This document shows positions 1-13,990 of a stretch of 20,815 nt of DNA, one piece after another (position 1 is the stretch's first letter; every line of letters starts with the position of its first letter). Location: NCBI GenBank assembly GCA_021464525.1, contig JADRCO010001261.1:1-20815 (forward strand), read 5' to 3'. The translations under genes and the position numbers were made by a program. The notes below the pieces were generated by a model that saw only the letters and a list, made by a program, of their open reading frames with translations, was not told the origin of the DNA and made no database searches. The stretch is from Rhizophagus sp. LPA8_4_AMF (taxonomy: Eukaryota; Glomeromycota; Glomeromycetes; Glomerales; Glomeraceae).

Positions 1-522
1 TTTAAAAAGTCAAATAAACAAGTTTTAAACTTGATTTTTACTGATTTTTGAAAAATCAAAAATGTCAAAATTTCAAATTGAAAAATCATAAGGTAGTCGC
101 ACAATTTTGCAATTTGCTGTAATCCTCAAAAGGTGTATCTCATTATTTTGCATATTTAACATCCACCTCCATATTGAATACTCTGACAGCTATATCCTGG
201 TAGCCTTACGTGATCATGATAAATTAATCATATTCGGCATGTTAAATTATTGGCATCATGATCTTATGGGATAATTTTTTATATGTAGCGCAAAATAATA
301 ACATGACATGCCGAATATAAGCAAAATGATTGGCGTCATGATCCTGTACATTTTATAATAATTTAATAGTTTATTATTATATAATTTATAGTTTAAGACA
401 AAAATTACGTTCCAAAATTTCAATAAGGTAAAATTGATTATTCGTCTCTTACTAATAAATACTTACTTATTATCTATAAGTTAGGATAATAATAATTCAA
501 TAATACTATTAATAATATTTAA
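1..522. other. Gene-free left flank, 3' of UFD2
   Basis: This AT-rich stretch lies downstream of the UFD2 stop codon. I see no coding potential. It contains a short perfect palindrome at 42-58 (arms TGATTTTT and AAAAATCA around one G) and the larger inverted-repeat unit at 212-343, listed separately. The last ~150 bases are the likely 3' UTR of UFD2 on the minus strand. Confidence 0.6.
212..343. repeat. Imperfect inverted repeat, MITE-like
   Basis: The outer ends are GATCATGAT (212-220) and TCATGATC (336-343), inverted relative to each other. Inside them, TATTCGGCATGT (231-242) faces ACATGCCGAATA (305-318 region). A second layer is a direct repeat: ATTGGCATCATGATC at 249-263 and ATTGGCGTCATGATC at 329-343. 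The nested palindromic layout is what a small non-autonomous DNA transposon or a foldback element looks like. I see no clear target-site duplication, so the element class is an inference. The core TGCCGAATA also occurs at 5957-5965, and a related hairpin lies at 18149-18179. Confidence 0.45.
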
Positions 523-3500
523 TTATTTCTTTTCTCTTTTTTCCTTTTTAAAAGCTTCAATTCTTTTCTTTAATTCCAAATCTGTTATATAATTATATAA
601 TCAATTCTATTTAATTCTTGAAAGGTAAAGATTTAAACATTAAAAATAATTACAAAATTTCTTACTTGGAATAACTTGATCTATTGTCAAAGGTTTTCTA
701 TTAAAAGGATCTGTAGCATCACTTAAAAGATGAGTTGTAATTGATTTACGATCAATTGATACTCGTGATTCAGGTAAAATAACTGGATCTTCCATTATTA
801 CAAATAAAAGTGGATCTAAAAAGAATTAAATAATAAAATATTTATTAATACATTTGTGCTCATACTGATCAAATTTAAATTTATCTTACCCAAGAAATCT
901 TCCGGTATTTCGCCCAACTCTTCTTCACCTTGTTCATCTTGTTTAATTACTTCTTCAACATTATTAACAAATTTTTCCAACACTTTAATATCTCTATCTA
1001 ATTTCAATCCATGTTCTTTCAAAATACTAAATGCTTTCAAAAACAATTCTTTGCTATAACTTCTACCATCATTCGCAACTGCTTGTATGAATTCTTTGTT
1101 TTTACATAAGTTCAAATATACAGTTACTAATTGCTGCAATAAAATTCTAGGTTGAAATCGATATTTTTCCCGGTTTTTAACTTTAAGTCCAGTACACTTA
1201 GGACCAACAAGAGAATTTAAATTATAATCTAACATTGCTGCTAATCGATCAACAATTTGAGGTGTAAGAAATGGATCAGCTACTTCTGATGTCATATATT
1301 CAAGCATGTGCACAGTTTCATTCCCAAGAGCCATATAAGATGTAGCCTGTCGTTCAAGAGAGTGAAACAAACTTTCACGTTCTTGACGTTGTTGCTAGTC
1401 ATTTTGTAATGTTTTAATGATATTTTTATTATAAGTAATATTATTAAGTGATGATCAATATTTATATATTACCTGCGTTTTCTTTTCCCATTCAGCAGTA
1501 TTATCCATTTCATTTTGTATGTTACGAATTTCAGTTAGTTTTGTAAGACTCTCATCGAGGAGGTAAGTTGCATCATTCATTAACAAATTAGCAAATCTTA
1601 CAAAGGTTTCCATTTTTCTATTGCGAAAATCATATACAAATGTATATTAATATAAATATATAAATATATATTATTCTCATTATTAATGATTTTAAAGATT
1701 GTTAAATAATTTACTGACCGACTTTCTTCTCTTAATTTATTCCTATACATTTGATTATTCCATATTGAATTAAATATTTGCGAAATATTATATCTAATAT
1801 TAAACTTATCATAAAATTGAGTGTGCGTTCCAGTCTGCTCCACCTCTAAAAAGACCAATAATGTAAACCTAATATCCAATATAGGTAGATATGTGAAAAG
1901 AAATTCTCTTACCAACATAAAAAGACATCAGAGATGACATTAAATGTTCCAATGCAATAGGGTGTGTATTTAATATACTTCCTATACCACCCTCATTTTC
2001 ATTCCGTATTGTGTAGTAGAATAAAATCTAATTGTAAAATATTTTCAAAATGGATTCACCCATAAAGTTAATACAATATAATAAATAGGGCATAAAGAAA
2101 TCCTCACCTCTACAAGCTTGGCTTTCAAATATGGATTTTTGATATATGTCGAAGATTTAAGAAAGGTGATGATAAAAATGACCAATTCATCACGTGAGCA
2201 TGAAAGCATTACTTTAGGATTATATCTGTATTATATAAAATAATTTATACATGAATATTCAGTATTGTTAATAATAAATTCATAAAAATTATTACCTGGA
2301 AATGAATGAGAAAAATTCAGTAATATCTTCAATAACAAACTCAGGCAACATAATAAATTCTTCTGGTGGTGTTGGTGGCAAAGGTAAACTTGGAAGGAAA
2401 ACAGAAGATTTAATAAAACTCAATAAACATAAACATTATTATTTATAGTAAATACCTAATTTGCTTTATAGGGTGTTGACCTGTAGGATCAACAATTCTT
2501 AACACCCAGTTAATTACTAAATTATAGAATTGTAATGTACGAGATAAAGATGTAGGATCTAACAATTGAGTCTCGTACGATATTTTATGTACAGCCCATT
2601 TCTCAAGTTGTCCCTATTTGATTAAATGAATAAGATATTTATGTTAACATTTATATTCGTGTATATAAATAATATTATCTCTTAATACAAATATCACACC
2701 TTACAACGCTCTAGTAGGGCATTGTTAAATGCTTCAGTTGGAGTCTTTTTTTTTTTGATTTTTAGAGATGAAGAATAGGTTATAAATCTTATTATCCAAG
2801 ACAAAACACTCAATAATCTCAATAATATAATAATTTATATTTACTCCCGCCCATTTTGGTTGATCAGCTTTCAACCTATCATACTGCTTTTGTAATTCTG
2901 CAAGGTCTCTGTTCAAGTTATTGTATTTGTTATAGCATTGCAATGGTCCGTAGTGATGCATTGCTAAAGTTATGAAAAATATTTCCGATATAAAATGCGG
3001 TGATGCTATACGTAAAATAATTTTAATAATAATATTAAAATATAATCACAAAATTAAACAGTATAATCACGGATTATATTCTAGTATTTCTAACCAGCTT
3101 CATTTACTGCAGAAGAATAATATGCGTCTGACTCTTGTTGGGTTGCCTTAATTTTTGTTTCTTGACTAATATCAATTCGCTTCGACTTGCGGAAATAATT
3201 AACGTCGATACGATCGATCTTTTAAAATTCACACGGAATTTAATAATATTCAAATAAAAATTATAAAAAATTTAAATGTTAAAATTAGCTACCTTAGAAT
3301 AAATAGGTTCTGCAAATATTAATAATACAGAACTTAAATTCATCAAAAACCCATCCGTTCCTACTTGTGAAGGATCAACCTATGATCGATAAGCAATGAT
3401 GATTATTAACCATAATTCCTTTAAGTGTAAAATATAAGTAATAAGTTGAATACAAACCTGCATCTGTGTTCTTTTTTCGTTCAATTTAATAACTCCAGCA

Positions 3501-5837
3501 AAATAAGAAAGAACAGCTTCCTTTGAAGATGGTGAAGAGCGTACAATATTATTGAATATATTAAAAAGAGTTCTCTGAAATATGTAAAATATATATTTAA
3601 TAAATCTTTTTTTTTAAAAAAAAAAGGGGGAAAAGAAAAATAAAAGCAAAAGAAATAACGGTATTATTAACCTGTACTCCTTGTATAGCACCACTTAAAC
3701 TTAACATAAGAGAATCTACATCAGCTTTATTTCTTTGTTGAATATTACCAAAATACTTTTCAGGAATAGATGGCTGTGATCGGATATTATATAAATTTCT
3801 TAATAGATTCAAATTATAAAATAAACAACATAATTATTATATAAGATTAAATTACCTCATCCGATGGAAAAACGGATATCCTACAAAATGGACCTAAAAG
3901 TGACATGACCTCGAATGCTTTTGCAGTCAAATTTTGAGGATTCCAGCTTCGTAGTGTTGGTAACTTATTTTACGAAATAAATAAATATCTTTAATATGTT
4001 GAATTTCAAAAATGAAACGATACATATATTAATTGATTTGTTATTACCATTGCTGCCAAAGATTTTATCTCTGATAAGGTTGCTAAACCCTTAAATAGAA
4101 ATTTGTAAAAGAATGATTATATTAGTTATGTAAAAATAAATAAATTAGTTTTAACGCTCAAGACAGCATACATTAAGTGGTTTTAAGTAATCATTATTTA
4201 AAATATTTTTTGCCCGCATTTGAGCCGCAAGCCCAACTAAAGCACTACCAAAAATCTATAAATTTTTGCATATAATTAATAAAATTTAAACCACGTATAA
4301 TCACAAATTACTATATTAAGGGATATAATTTCTCTAACTTGATCAAATTGTTCCTCGTCAACTTTTGCTGCCAATTCTTGAATAAAATCCAAAGGTAACC
4401 CTTCGTGGGAGTTAATATCGGATAATAGTCTTGGAACAAGTTGCTGGGAACCTAATTCCGTGGAACTACCAATTGGTAAAAAAGTGCATCAAAGAATTTT
4501 TTTTATTAATAAAAAGAAAGAAAAAAAGAAAGAAAAGTAGAAAAGCTACCAACTTATTTATTTGTGGAAACATATCAGGATATTGAATAACCAAACCACC
4601 ATAGTTCACTAATAGGTCTTTTAAGGCGTCCATGACCTTAACTCGTTCGTTGACAACAGAAGGTTCTAATGTCTAAGTATGAGAACATTATTAAAATAAA
4701 TAATATTATTCAATTTACGGACAAAATGAATTTATACTTTTGAGGAGCGTGTTAACAAGTTTCTCTTAATTTCAGATGCTCGTTTCCAACAATCCAGCAG
4801 ATAATCAAATAAGGATATACGAGGTAATTTCGTAATAGCCTGAAAAGTCTCCTCATCATCACTCATTTGATTGGGATCAATATTTAATCGAGCAACTAGA
4901 GCACTTTCAAGAAGAGATTGCGATAATTTGAATGATTTCTTTTCTGTTCATAATGTTCAATATCTTTTAGATTTAATAAAAAGCAAGCAAGGTATATAGG
5001 AAAAGACAATTTCTGCAAGATAATTCATACCAGGATCTTCTTTCTTTAATTCAACAACGAGAGAATTTAAGTATATCAATTGAGAGTCTTTTTTTTCGGC
5101 TGATGATTTCTTTAAAGGCAAATTTTTTAAAGTTTTTTAAAATTTTATTTATGCAAAAATGTTAAAAGAAGTGAATCATCCGAAAAAGTCTTAACGAGAT
5201 CAACTTACATCAAGAGTAACTTGAAAAACTTTGGAAATGACATCATCTTGCCAATCTTCAAAAGACTTAAGAGGTTGCTTTGATTTTTGTGAAATCGATG
5301 GAGTATTCTTTGAATAATAAATAAATAAATACCAAGCTTAATAAGTTTTATTGATTCCGTACAATTATTTAAGCACTCATTATATCAAATTATATACGTC
5401 TCTCAATCTTGATGCAAGTATATATAATAAAGCAAGCATTAGAAACATAAACAATAAAATCGAAGCTATATTCTCACCATAGGCTCTTTGTTACCCTTGT
5501 CTTGTAGTTGTTGCTTTTGCGAAGTCGTCGCAGCATTCGAATTATTTGATTTTGCGGACTTTGTGCTAGAAGACGACGCGACATTTCTTGAAGTTCCTGC
5601 CAAGTTTTCTGAACTATTCTGTTGAAGCTTTGCTAGCTTTGCTAAACGTTTTAACCGAATCTAAAATAAAAGAATGCCGCAAAAAAAAAAAAAAATTCAA
5701 TAAAGAAACCAGGCCAACAATGCATTTCAAAAAATTATCGATATCTGGTTCCTTTTTACTTTATCTGCGTCTGTTGAAGGTGACGAAGATTCCGGTGTTG
5801 CTTGTTCAGCTACTTGCTCTGGTACTTTGGGATCCAT
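523..5837 (-). CDS. UFD2: Ubiquitin conjugation factor E4 (Ufd2/UBE4), U-box E3/E4 ligase
   Basis: Ufd2 extends short ubiquitin chains on substrates handed over by Cdc48/p97 and so feeds ERAD and the proteasome; it acts in cytosol and nucleus. I traced 25 exons, all GT-AG and all in phase, giving about 1085 residues (yeast 961, human UBE4B about 1300). Exons, 5' to 3': 5760-5837, 5478-5660, 5209-5307, 5031-5109, 4738-4943, 4554-4672, 4312-4465, 4172-4255, 4048-4089, 3856-3963, 3672-3773, 3458-3574, 3293-3379, 3095-3218, 2845-3005, 2700-2744, 2456-2613, 2296-2388, 2108-2225, 1913-2027, 1719-1845, 1473-1617, 890-1394, 666-815, 523-581. The N-terminus has the family's IRLKRLAKL stretch followed by a Ser/Asn/Gln-rich linker. 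The long helical Ufd2 core follows (for example [13 protein letters not shown] and [15 protein letters not shown]). The U-box occupies roughly residues 1013-1085, with [19 protein letters not shown] and a DPFNRKPL loop, and has no zinc ligands, as expected. The start is the first ATG, followed by an acidic Pro/Ser-rich segment. It is divergent from the TLDc gene. Identity is very secure; individual splice sites are read by eye. Confidence 0.95.
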
Positions 5838-6567
5838 ATCGAAAATATAATACGATAAGTAATGTTCTTAGAACCAAAAAATTTGATCTCGTAAATGAAA
5901 TACTGAAATTCATTATAAAAATTCCTTTTATTAAAGTCTGACGTAACAGTTCACGTGCCGAATAAATCCCATAAATTTAATTCCTTTATCAGATTGATTA
6001 TATCTATACTAGGATAAATAAAAAAATTTTTTTAACTTTCAAACCTTCTTTATGGCAGAAAGCGAACTCTGTTCTTTTTAGGATGTGTTCGTCTTTTTTT
6101 TGCTTTAAAGAAGAATATAAATTTCCGTCTATTATCTACCGTACTTAATTTAAAATATTTATAATGTGTATGGTTCGTCTAAACGGAAACATTACGAAAT
6201 TAAAATATAAAAATTAGACTACAAAGAATGTAATATGTATAGAAATTGTAAAACTCGCTTATTAAATGGTCAATAAATTTTATTAAAGATCAATATTTGA
6301 TTTAAACACCTTGAATGTATAAAATAAAAATAAAATTTTAATTTAATGTTTAAATTGCTGTAAATTAGAATATTTGTTTTGATCTCGAGGCAAAATAATA
6401 ATAGAAAATAATAAACACTGAACTCAAATTAACGATCAGATGGCGATCATTTTAGGAGTGTTACACACCGTTTTTGATTGAATTATATATAAAGAGGATA
6501 AATCCCATTTATGTATTACCCTTTCTCATAAACAACGTTAACGAGTGTATTAAGAATAAGTTAAATA
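5838..6567. promoter_or_regulatory. Divergent promoter region, UFD2 / TLDc gene
   Basis: The 730 bases between two head-to-head start codons have no coding potential. A palindromic CACGTG box (5952-5957) lies about 115 bases upstream of the UFD2 ATG and touches a GCCGAATA motif at 5958-5965. On the TLDc side there is a good TATA box at about 6484-6494 (TATATATAAAG), roughly 75-85 bases before the ATG. CACGTG is the classic target of bHLH and bZIP regulators in fungi; its use here is inferred. Confidence 0.5.
6484..6494 (+). promoter_or_regulatory. TATA box of the TLDc gene
   Basis: TATATATAAAG lies about 75-85 bases upstream of the ATG at 6568, a usual distance for a fungal TATA element with a short 5' UTR. 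The surrounding DNA is AT-rich, so chance occurrence is possible. Confidence 0.45.
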
Positions 6568-8362
6568 ATGGAATTTTATAGAGGATTATCTATTGACTTC
6601 AGTCATTTGCTGGACGAGTCTGATGATTATGACGTTATCATTTATGCTGGTAAAGAACCAAATGTTAGGAAATTCCACGCGCACACAGTTATTTTGCGTG
6701 CGAGATCTCCTTACTTTCGTAGAGCTTTGTCAAGAGATTGGGCTAAAAAAGAGAACGGTTCTATTGTTTTTCAGAAGCCGAATATAGCACACGAAGTATT
6801 TGATGTTATTTTAAAGTTAGTATAACATTGTTATTTTATTGTATATTTACAAAATGTTTAGTCAATGTGTATGTATACCTTTTTTTTTGTTTTCTGGTAG
6901 GTATATTTATAGTGGCACAGCCGATTTACTCGCACAAGAAGGTGGGATTATCCTTAATCTTTTGACTGCCTCTGATGAGTTAGTTCTTCAAGAATTGATC
7001 ATTTATGCACAAGATCATCTTATTCAACAAAAATCCGACTGGTTGCAAGAAAATGTGATACAGGTTTTGCATACTGTTGGATATTTAGAAGCTTGTAAAG
7101 ATTTACAAAATTTTTGTTTGGGTTTAATTTGTCAGGATCCTTATTGGTTATTCGAATCAAATAATTTCCGTTCATTGGATGAATCTGTTCTTATACCTCT
7201 ATTAAAACGGGACGATCTTTTAATGGAAGAAATTGAAATTTGGAACCATTTAATTGAGTGGGGAATTGCACAAAATCCAACACTAAGTGAAAATTTTTCA
7301 ACCTGGTCTTCTGATGACTTTGAAGTATTGAAGAGTACACTTGAACAATGTATACCGTTAATTAGATATTTTAATATTGACTCTAGTGATTATTGGGATA
7401 AAGTGAGACCTTTTAGTCAAATTTTACCAAGTGATTTGCATGAAGTCCTCTTACAATATTATTGTAAGCGAGGTAATATAAATTTAACCGATACAATTAT
7501 GTTAAAACAAAGAAAGACTGGAATTCAATCAAATATTATAAAGTTCAAACATATTTCTTTAATAGCAAAATGGATTGACAGAAAGGAAGGAAGTGAAACT
7601 AATTTGGAAAAATCCAAATACGATTTTAATAGGATTCTTTGTGGTTCAGTTAGTGGCTTCACTGCCGCTAATTTTCACAAGAAATGTGATAATCAAGGTC
7701 CAACTTTAGTTGTAATTAAAGTAAAGGAAACCGGGGAGATTATTGGGGGGTATAATCCAGTAAGTTGGAGAGGTTTAAATAACAATCTAGATGGTGGTTG
7801 GATGTCAGCGGCAGCTCCATCGTGGTCTGTTTCAAATCGTCATCGACCTTCTACTTTTGGAAGTTTTTCAAGATCTACTTATGAAGTAGGACCTTATCAA
7901 AGTACTCTTAATAGTTTTATATTTTCATTAGGTGATGGAAAGGATCTTTCGAAAGCAAAAATTAGTCGAATTCTTCAAGATAATATGTCAACAGCTGTTT
8001 TTTCATCTCCACGGCATGGTCCTTGTTTTGGACAAAATGATTTACGAATGAATGATAATTTTAATGAAGCTGAAACGTGTACATGTCAATGTTATGATTA
8101 TGAAAGTGAAATAACTGAGAACCATAATTTTTCTGTTGAAGAATATGAAGTATTTCAAGTTGTGAATAAAGACGGGCAAGAAACTTCAAATCAGCCTTCA
8201 ACCTCACCAATGCAACAGATGCTTCCCCCAAGACCTGAACTTACAAATTATCCAACCGCTTGGTAAGAAAAATTTTTTTTAATTTTGCTACTTCGTCATT
8301 TCCTTAATTTTAAATATCGATTTAATTTTTATTTATTTAGGGGAGAATTCATGCATTTTTGA
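6568..8362 (+). CDS. BTB-BACK-TLDc domain protein
   Basis: Three exons are likely: 6568-6815, 6901-8262 and 8341-8362 (543 residues). The N-terminal BTB/POZ fold (about residues 17-100) has DYDVIIYAG and the typical HAHTVILRARSPYFRRAL segment. It is completed after intron 1 by YIYSG and is followed by a BACK-like helical region (to about 235). A C-terminal TLDc domain (about 290-520) shows SLIAKWIDR, GPTLVVIKV, GGYNP, FIFSLGDG and HGPCFGQNDLRM. BTB-BACK proteins often act as cullin-3 adaptors. TLDc proteins are linked to oxidative-stress resistance and to V-ATPase binding, but no molecular role can be assigned here. Rhizophagus has many BTB and TLDc paralogues, so this may be lineage-specific. 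If the last intron is not removed, the protein stops at 8264-8266 with 537 residues. A Ser-rich segment of about 40 residues lies between GGYNP and FIFSL. A TATA box precedes the gene. Confidence 0.88.
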
Positions 8363-8874
8363 AAGAATTAATTTAAACTTTAATTAATTCAATTCATATA
8401 TAGTGTATGCCGAAATTATCCAAGCGTGAATTTATACAATATAAATGTTATTGTATGAATTATATGTAAGTAACGAAGTAAAGTTGTAAAAATGTATAAA
8501 GAAAATTTTGAAAATTGATTTTGTTAATATTATATTTCTGAATATACTTTGTATATTTTGTAAATTTTTGCAAATTTTTGAGAGTGAAATGGATGATCTT
8601 AGTTTAAGCTTTACAAGTAAAACCAAATTTATTGTAATTTTACATAAAGTTGTATATATTTATTTTAAAGTTTGTAATAATTGTTATGATTATATCGTTA
8701 TCATATTGACATTTTCATTATATGAAAAACAACTGTCAATCGGGAACAAATTTTTACTAAAATACGTACTGCACACGTGTAACATTAATGCCTATAATAC
8801 ACAAAAAAGGTAGATTTGCTAAATTTTTTTTTTTTCATTTAATTCTTTTAATCAATGTTTTAAAAATAAATAAA
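8363..8874. other. Intergenic, TLDc 3' end to DPM3 promoter
   Basis: These 512 bases separate two genes on the plus strand. Open frames here (8508-8813 plus and 8432-8626 minus) are low-complexity, rich in Ile/Phe/Lys/Tyr, and look like by-products of AT-rich DNA. A CACGTG box sits at 8774-8779, about 100 bases before the DPM3 start, and a T-run lies at about 8825-8835. Confidence 0.5.
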
Positions 8875-9328
8875 ATGACAAAAGCATCAGAAACTGCAAG
8901 ATTTCTTAGTATACTTTTATTATTATATTTTATTTTCTTATTTAAAATAATTCCTCTTCCTCAAACAATACAAGAAGAAATTTTACCAGTGGTAAGAGAA
9001 AATTTAAATATTTGATATATTGATGATAAATTTTTAACAATATTCTTTATTGGTGTTATATATGTTATATATGATGATAATTTATAAAAGTTTCCTTTGT
9101 GGGTACTTGTGTCATTTGGAGCTTATTCACTCGGAAATATCGGATATCATGTTTATAGATTCAGAGATTGTGAAGATGCTTATCACGAATTAATGGCGGT
9201 AATTAATTATGTCTCAACTCTCTCATATCAAATCATTAAGTAATTAATATAATATTTTACATATTTTTTTTTAGGAAATTCAAATAGCAAAAGACGATTT
9301 AAAAACAAAAGGTGTCACAATAGATTAA
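8875..9328 (+). CDS. DPM3: Dolichol-phosphate mannosyltransferase subunit 3
   Basis: DPM3 is the small ER-membrane subunit that tethers the catalytic DPM1 subunit to the membrane. The complex makes dolichol-phosphate-mannose, the lumenal mannose donor for N-glycans, O-mannosylation and GPI anchors. Three exons (8875-8991, 9091-9198, 9275-9328) give 92 residues, the same length as human DPM3. Exon 1 encodes MTKASETARF and a first hydrophobic helix (about residues 11-25). Exon 2 encodes a second one (PLWVLVSFGAYSLGNIGY) and the conserved FRDCEDAYHEL motif. Exon 3 supplies the short amphipathic, coiled-coil-like tail that binds DPM1. The ATG at 8875 is preferred over an in-frame CTG- or ATG-like extension upstream because the family begins MTK. 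The gene is tail-to-tail with VMA1. Use of a DPM3 implies the three-subunit type of synthase, not the single-chain type of budding yeast. Confidence 0.93.
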
Positions 9329-9608
9329 ATTAAAATTAAAATCATTAATAATTTCTTAATATAATAATTTTAGTACTTTAATTTTTCTCCTAACTAATGA
9401 TCAAATTTAATGTATTAAATAAAGTAAAGTATACTTTAATATAAAAATAAATAAATAAATAACAGTTTCATTATATATATGTTTATAATTGGTACTAATA
9501 ATAATACATTAAGAAAAAAATTAAGATATCTATTTATTAACCAAAAAAAATAAAATAAAATAAAAGTTTCCTATAAAGATGTGACTATTTCAACCAATTA
9601 AATCCAAT
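9329..9608. other. Convergent intergenic gap, DPM3 / VMA1
   Basis: Only 280 bases separate the two stop codons. The gap is very AT-rich, with A-runs, TAAATAAATAAATAA at about 9448-9462, and several AATAAA-like sequences on both strands that could serve polyadenylation of both genes. The 3' UTRs probably approach or overlap each other. Confidence 0.45.
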
Positions 9609-12780
<3,172 letters not shown>

Positions 12781-13273
12781 CTCTTGAGTTAATTAGTTAG
12801 AGAAAGAAAAAGGCGTAGAGATATAATTAGGGCGTTTTCGTTGTAACGGTTAGTTATTTCAGTTTGATCGATGAATACCAAAATGTGATTATCATTATAA
12901 AATCTATAAATCTGATCATAAGGTAAAATTTTCTCGTAGATCCGTGACTTTGTGATTGGTTAAAATAAAGATCTCGATACCGGCAAAATTTAACTGATCG
13001 CGCATCGTGCTCATTTATGTAACCAAGTTAACTGACATGTTTTTGACCGGAAAGACATTTCTAAGCGAGGTTAAAGGGTATAAGTCAATAAAATTGATGC
13101 AAAAAATTAAATGGAAAAGAAAAGGTTATAAAGTTATAAAGTTATAGTTTTTGTACTATTGAACTGCGCCATGATCAGTTATCGGCAAAAACCGAAAAGT
13201 TTGTGCTTTCCTAGATGATGATCATTTTTGATTTTTCTTTTTTTTTATACTGTGAATCGCACTGTGAATCGCG
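12781..13273. promoter_or_regulatory. Divergent promoter region, VMA1 / Alb1-like gene
   Basis: This 493-base non-coding gap lies between head-to-head genes. It holds three tandem copies of an 8-base GTTATAAA-type unit (13125-13148). Directly before the Alb1-like ATG there is a perfect 12-base tandem duplication of ACTGTGAATCGC (13249-13260 and 13261-13272). Several GATC-rich words occur (12868, 12915, 12992), without a recognised factor. Confidence 0.45.
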
Positions 13274-13712
13274 ATGGGCAAACCAAGTGTGTGGTTTTTT
13301 TTAATATTTACAAATTTTTTTTTTTTCAAAGCTAATCCTCTCTTTCTTTTGAAATACGATTTAGAACGAAATAGAATGCAAATGGAAATTGATAATGAAC
13401 CAACATCACCTCCAAAACCTATGAATATTGATAAATGGTCTATTTCTTCACAAGAAAGTAAGTTTCATTATTAAAGTGTCGTGTGAAATTTTTTTTTTTT
13501 AATTAACGTGTTTTCTGTTTACAGGGAAAGGTGCTGATAATTTACTTCACAAAATCAAAAAGAAACCAAAAACACTTCGAACAAAAGCAAAAAAAAGACG
13601 AGAACAAGGCATAAAACGAGCATTGAACATTAAAGAAAAGGAGGAAATTAAAATTGCTAAATCATTAGAAAAATTAAATAAAAAGAAACGTTTGAAATCA
13701 ATTCAGGAATAA
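13274..13712 (+). CDS. Small basic protein, probable Alb1-type ribosome biogenesis factor
   Basis: The preferred model has exons 13274-13286, 13365-13457 and 13525-13712, giving 97 residues that start MGKPKRNRMQ and end KKRLKSIQE. The middle is acidic/Pro-rich (MEIDNEPTSPPKP). The C-terminal 60 residues are very Lys/Arg-rich, with RTKAKKRREQGIKRA followed by a helix KEKEEIKIAKSLEKLNKKKR. This resembles the C-terminal pattern of the fungal Alb1 family (K-A-[KR]-[KR]-R-x-x-x-G-[LI] then E-x-K-[IV]-A-K-S), a shuttling partner of Arx1 on pre-60S ribosomes; the comparison is from memory and moderate. The alternative is another nucleolar Lys-rich protein. A second in-frame acceptor at 13331 would add 11 residues (NPLFLLKYDLE-like), and reading straight through the first intron stays open but gives an odd Phe-rich stretch. 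It lies tail-to-tail with the patatin gene. Confidence 0.6.
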
Positions 13713-13990
13713 ATTAAAAGGTAATAATTTGTAATTGTTTGTTTCTAATTAAGATATTATTTTATTTATTATTTATTTACGCTATATCTGATTTTGAATT
13801 ATTCATTTAATTTAATGAATAGACTTTGTGCGCTTTCTTCCATTCTCTTTGTTAGGATGTAGATATATAAAGTAAGGTCGCTCCGCTTTCAATTTCAAAT
13901 AAACTTTTGTATAAACAATTAATAAATTAAATGATTAGTTAATATATTGTATTATATTATGATGAAACAATAATTAATATAAATAATATA
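13713..13990. other. Convergent intergenic gap, Alb1-like / patatin
   Basis: These 278 AT-rich bases lie between two stop codons and have no coding potential. AATAAA-like words suitable for 3' end formation occur on both strands (for example around 13899 and 13976). Confidence 0.4.

Noticed and set aside
856-1059. Plus-strand open frame of 67 residues
   Set aside because: It is the antisense of a UFD2 exon whose minus-strand protein is clearly conserved.
4944-5030. Continuation of UFD2 exon 4 as GMNYLAEIV...
   Set aside because: That reading meets a stop before rejoining the conserved core; splicing at 5030/4944 restores phase and gives [11 protein letters not shown].
5588-5941. Plus-strand open frame of 117 residues
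   Set aside because: It runs antisense through UFD2 exons 1-2 and their intron; composition is low-complexity and the minus-strand splice chain is in phase.
8508-8813. Plus-strand open frame of 101 residues between the TLDc gene and DPM3
   Set aside because: It is rich in Ile/Phe/Tyr/Lys as expected of translated AT-rich spacer, with no domain and no splice support.
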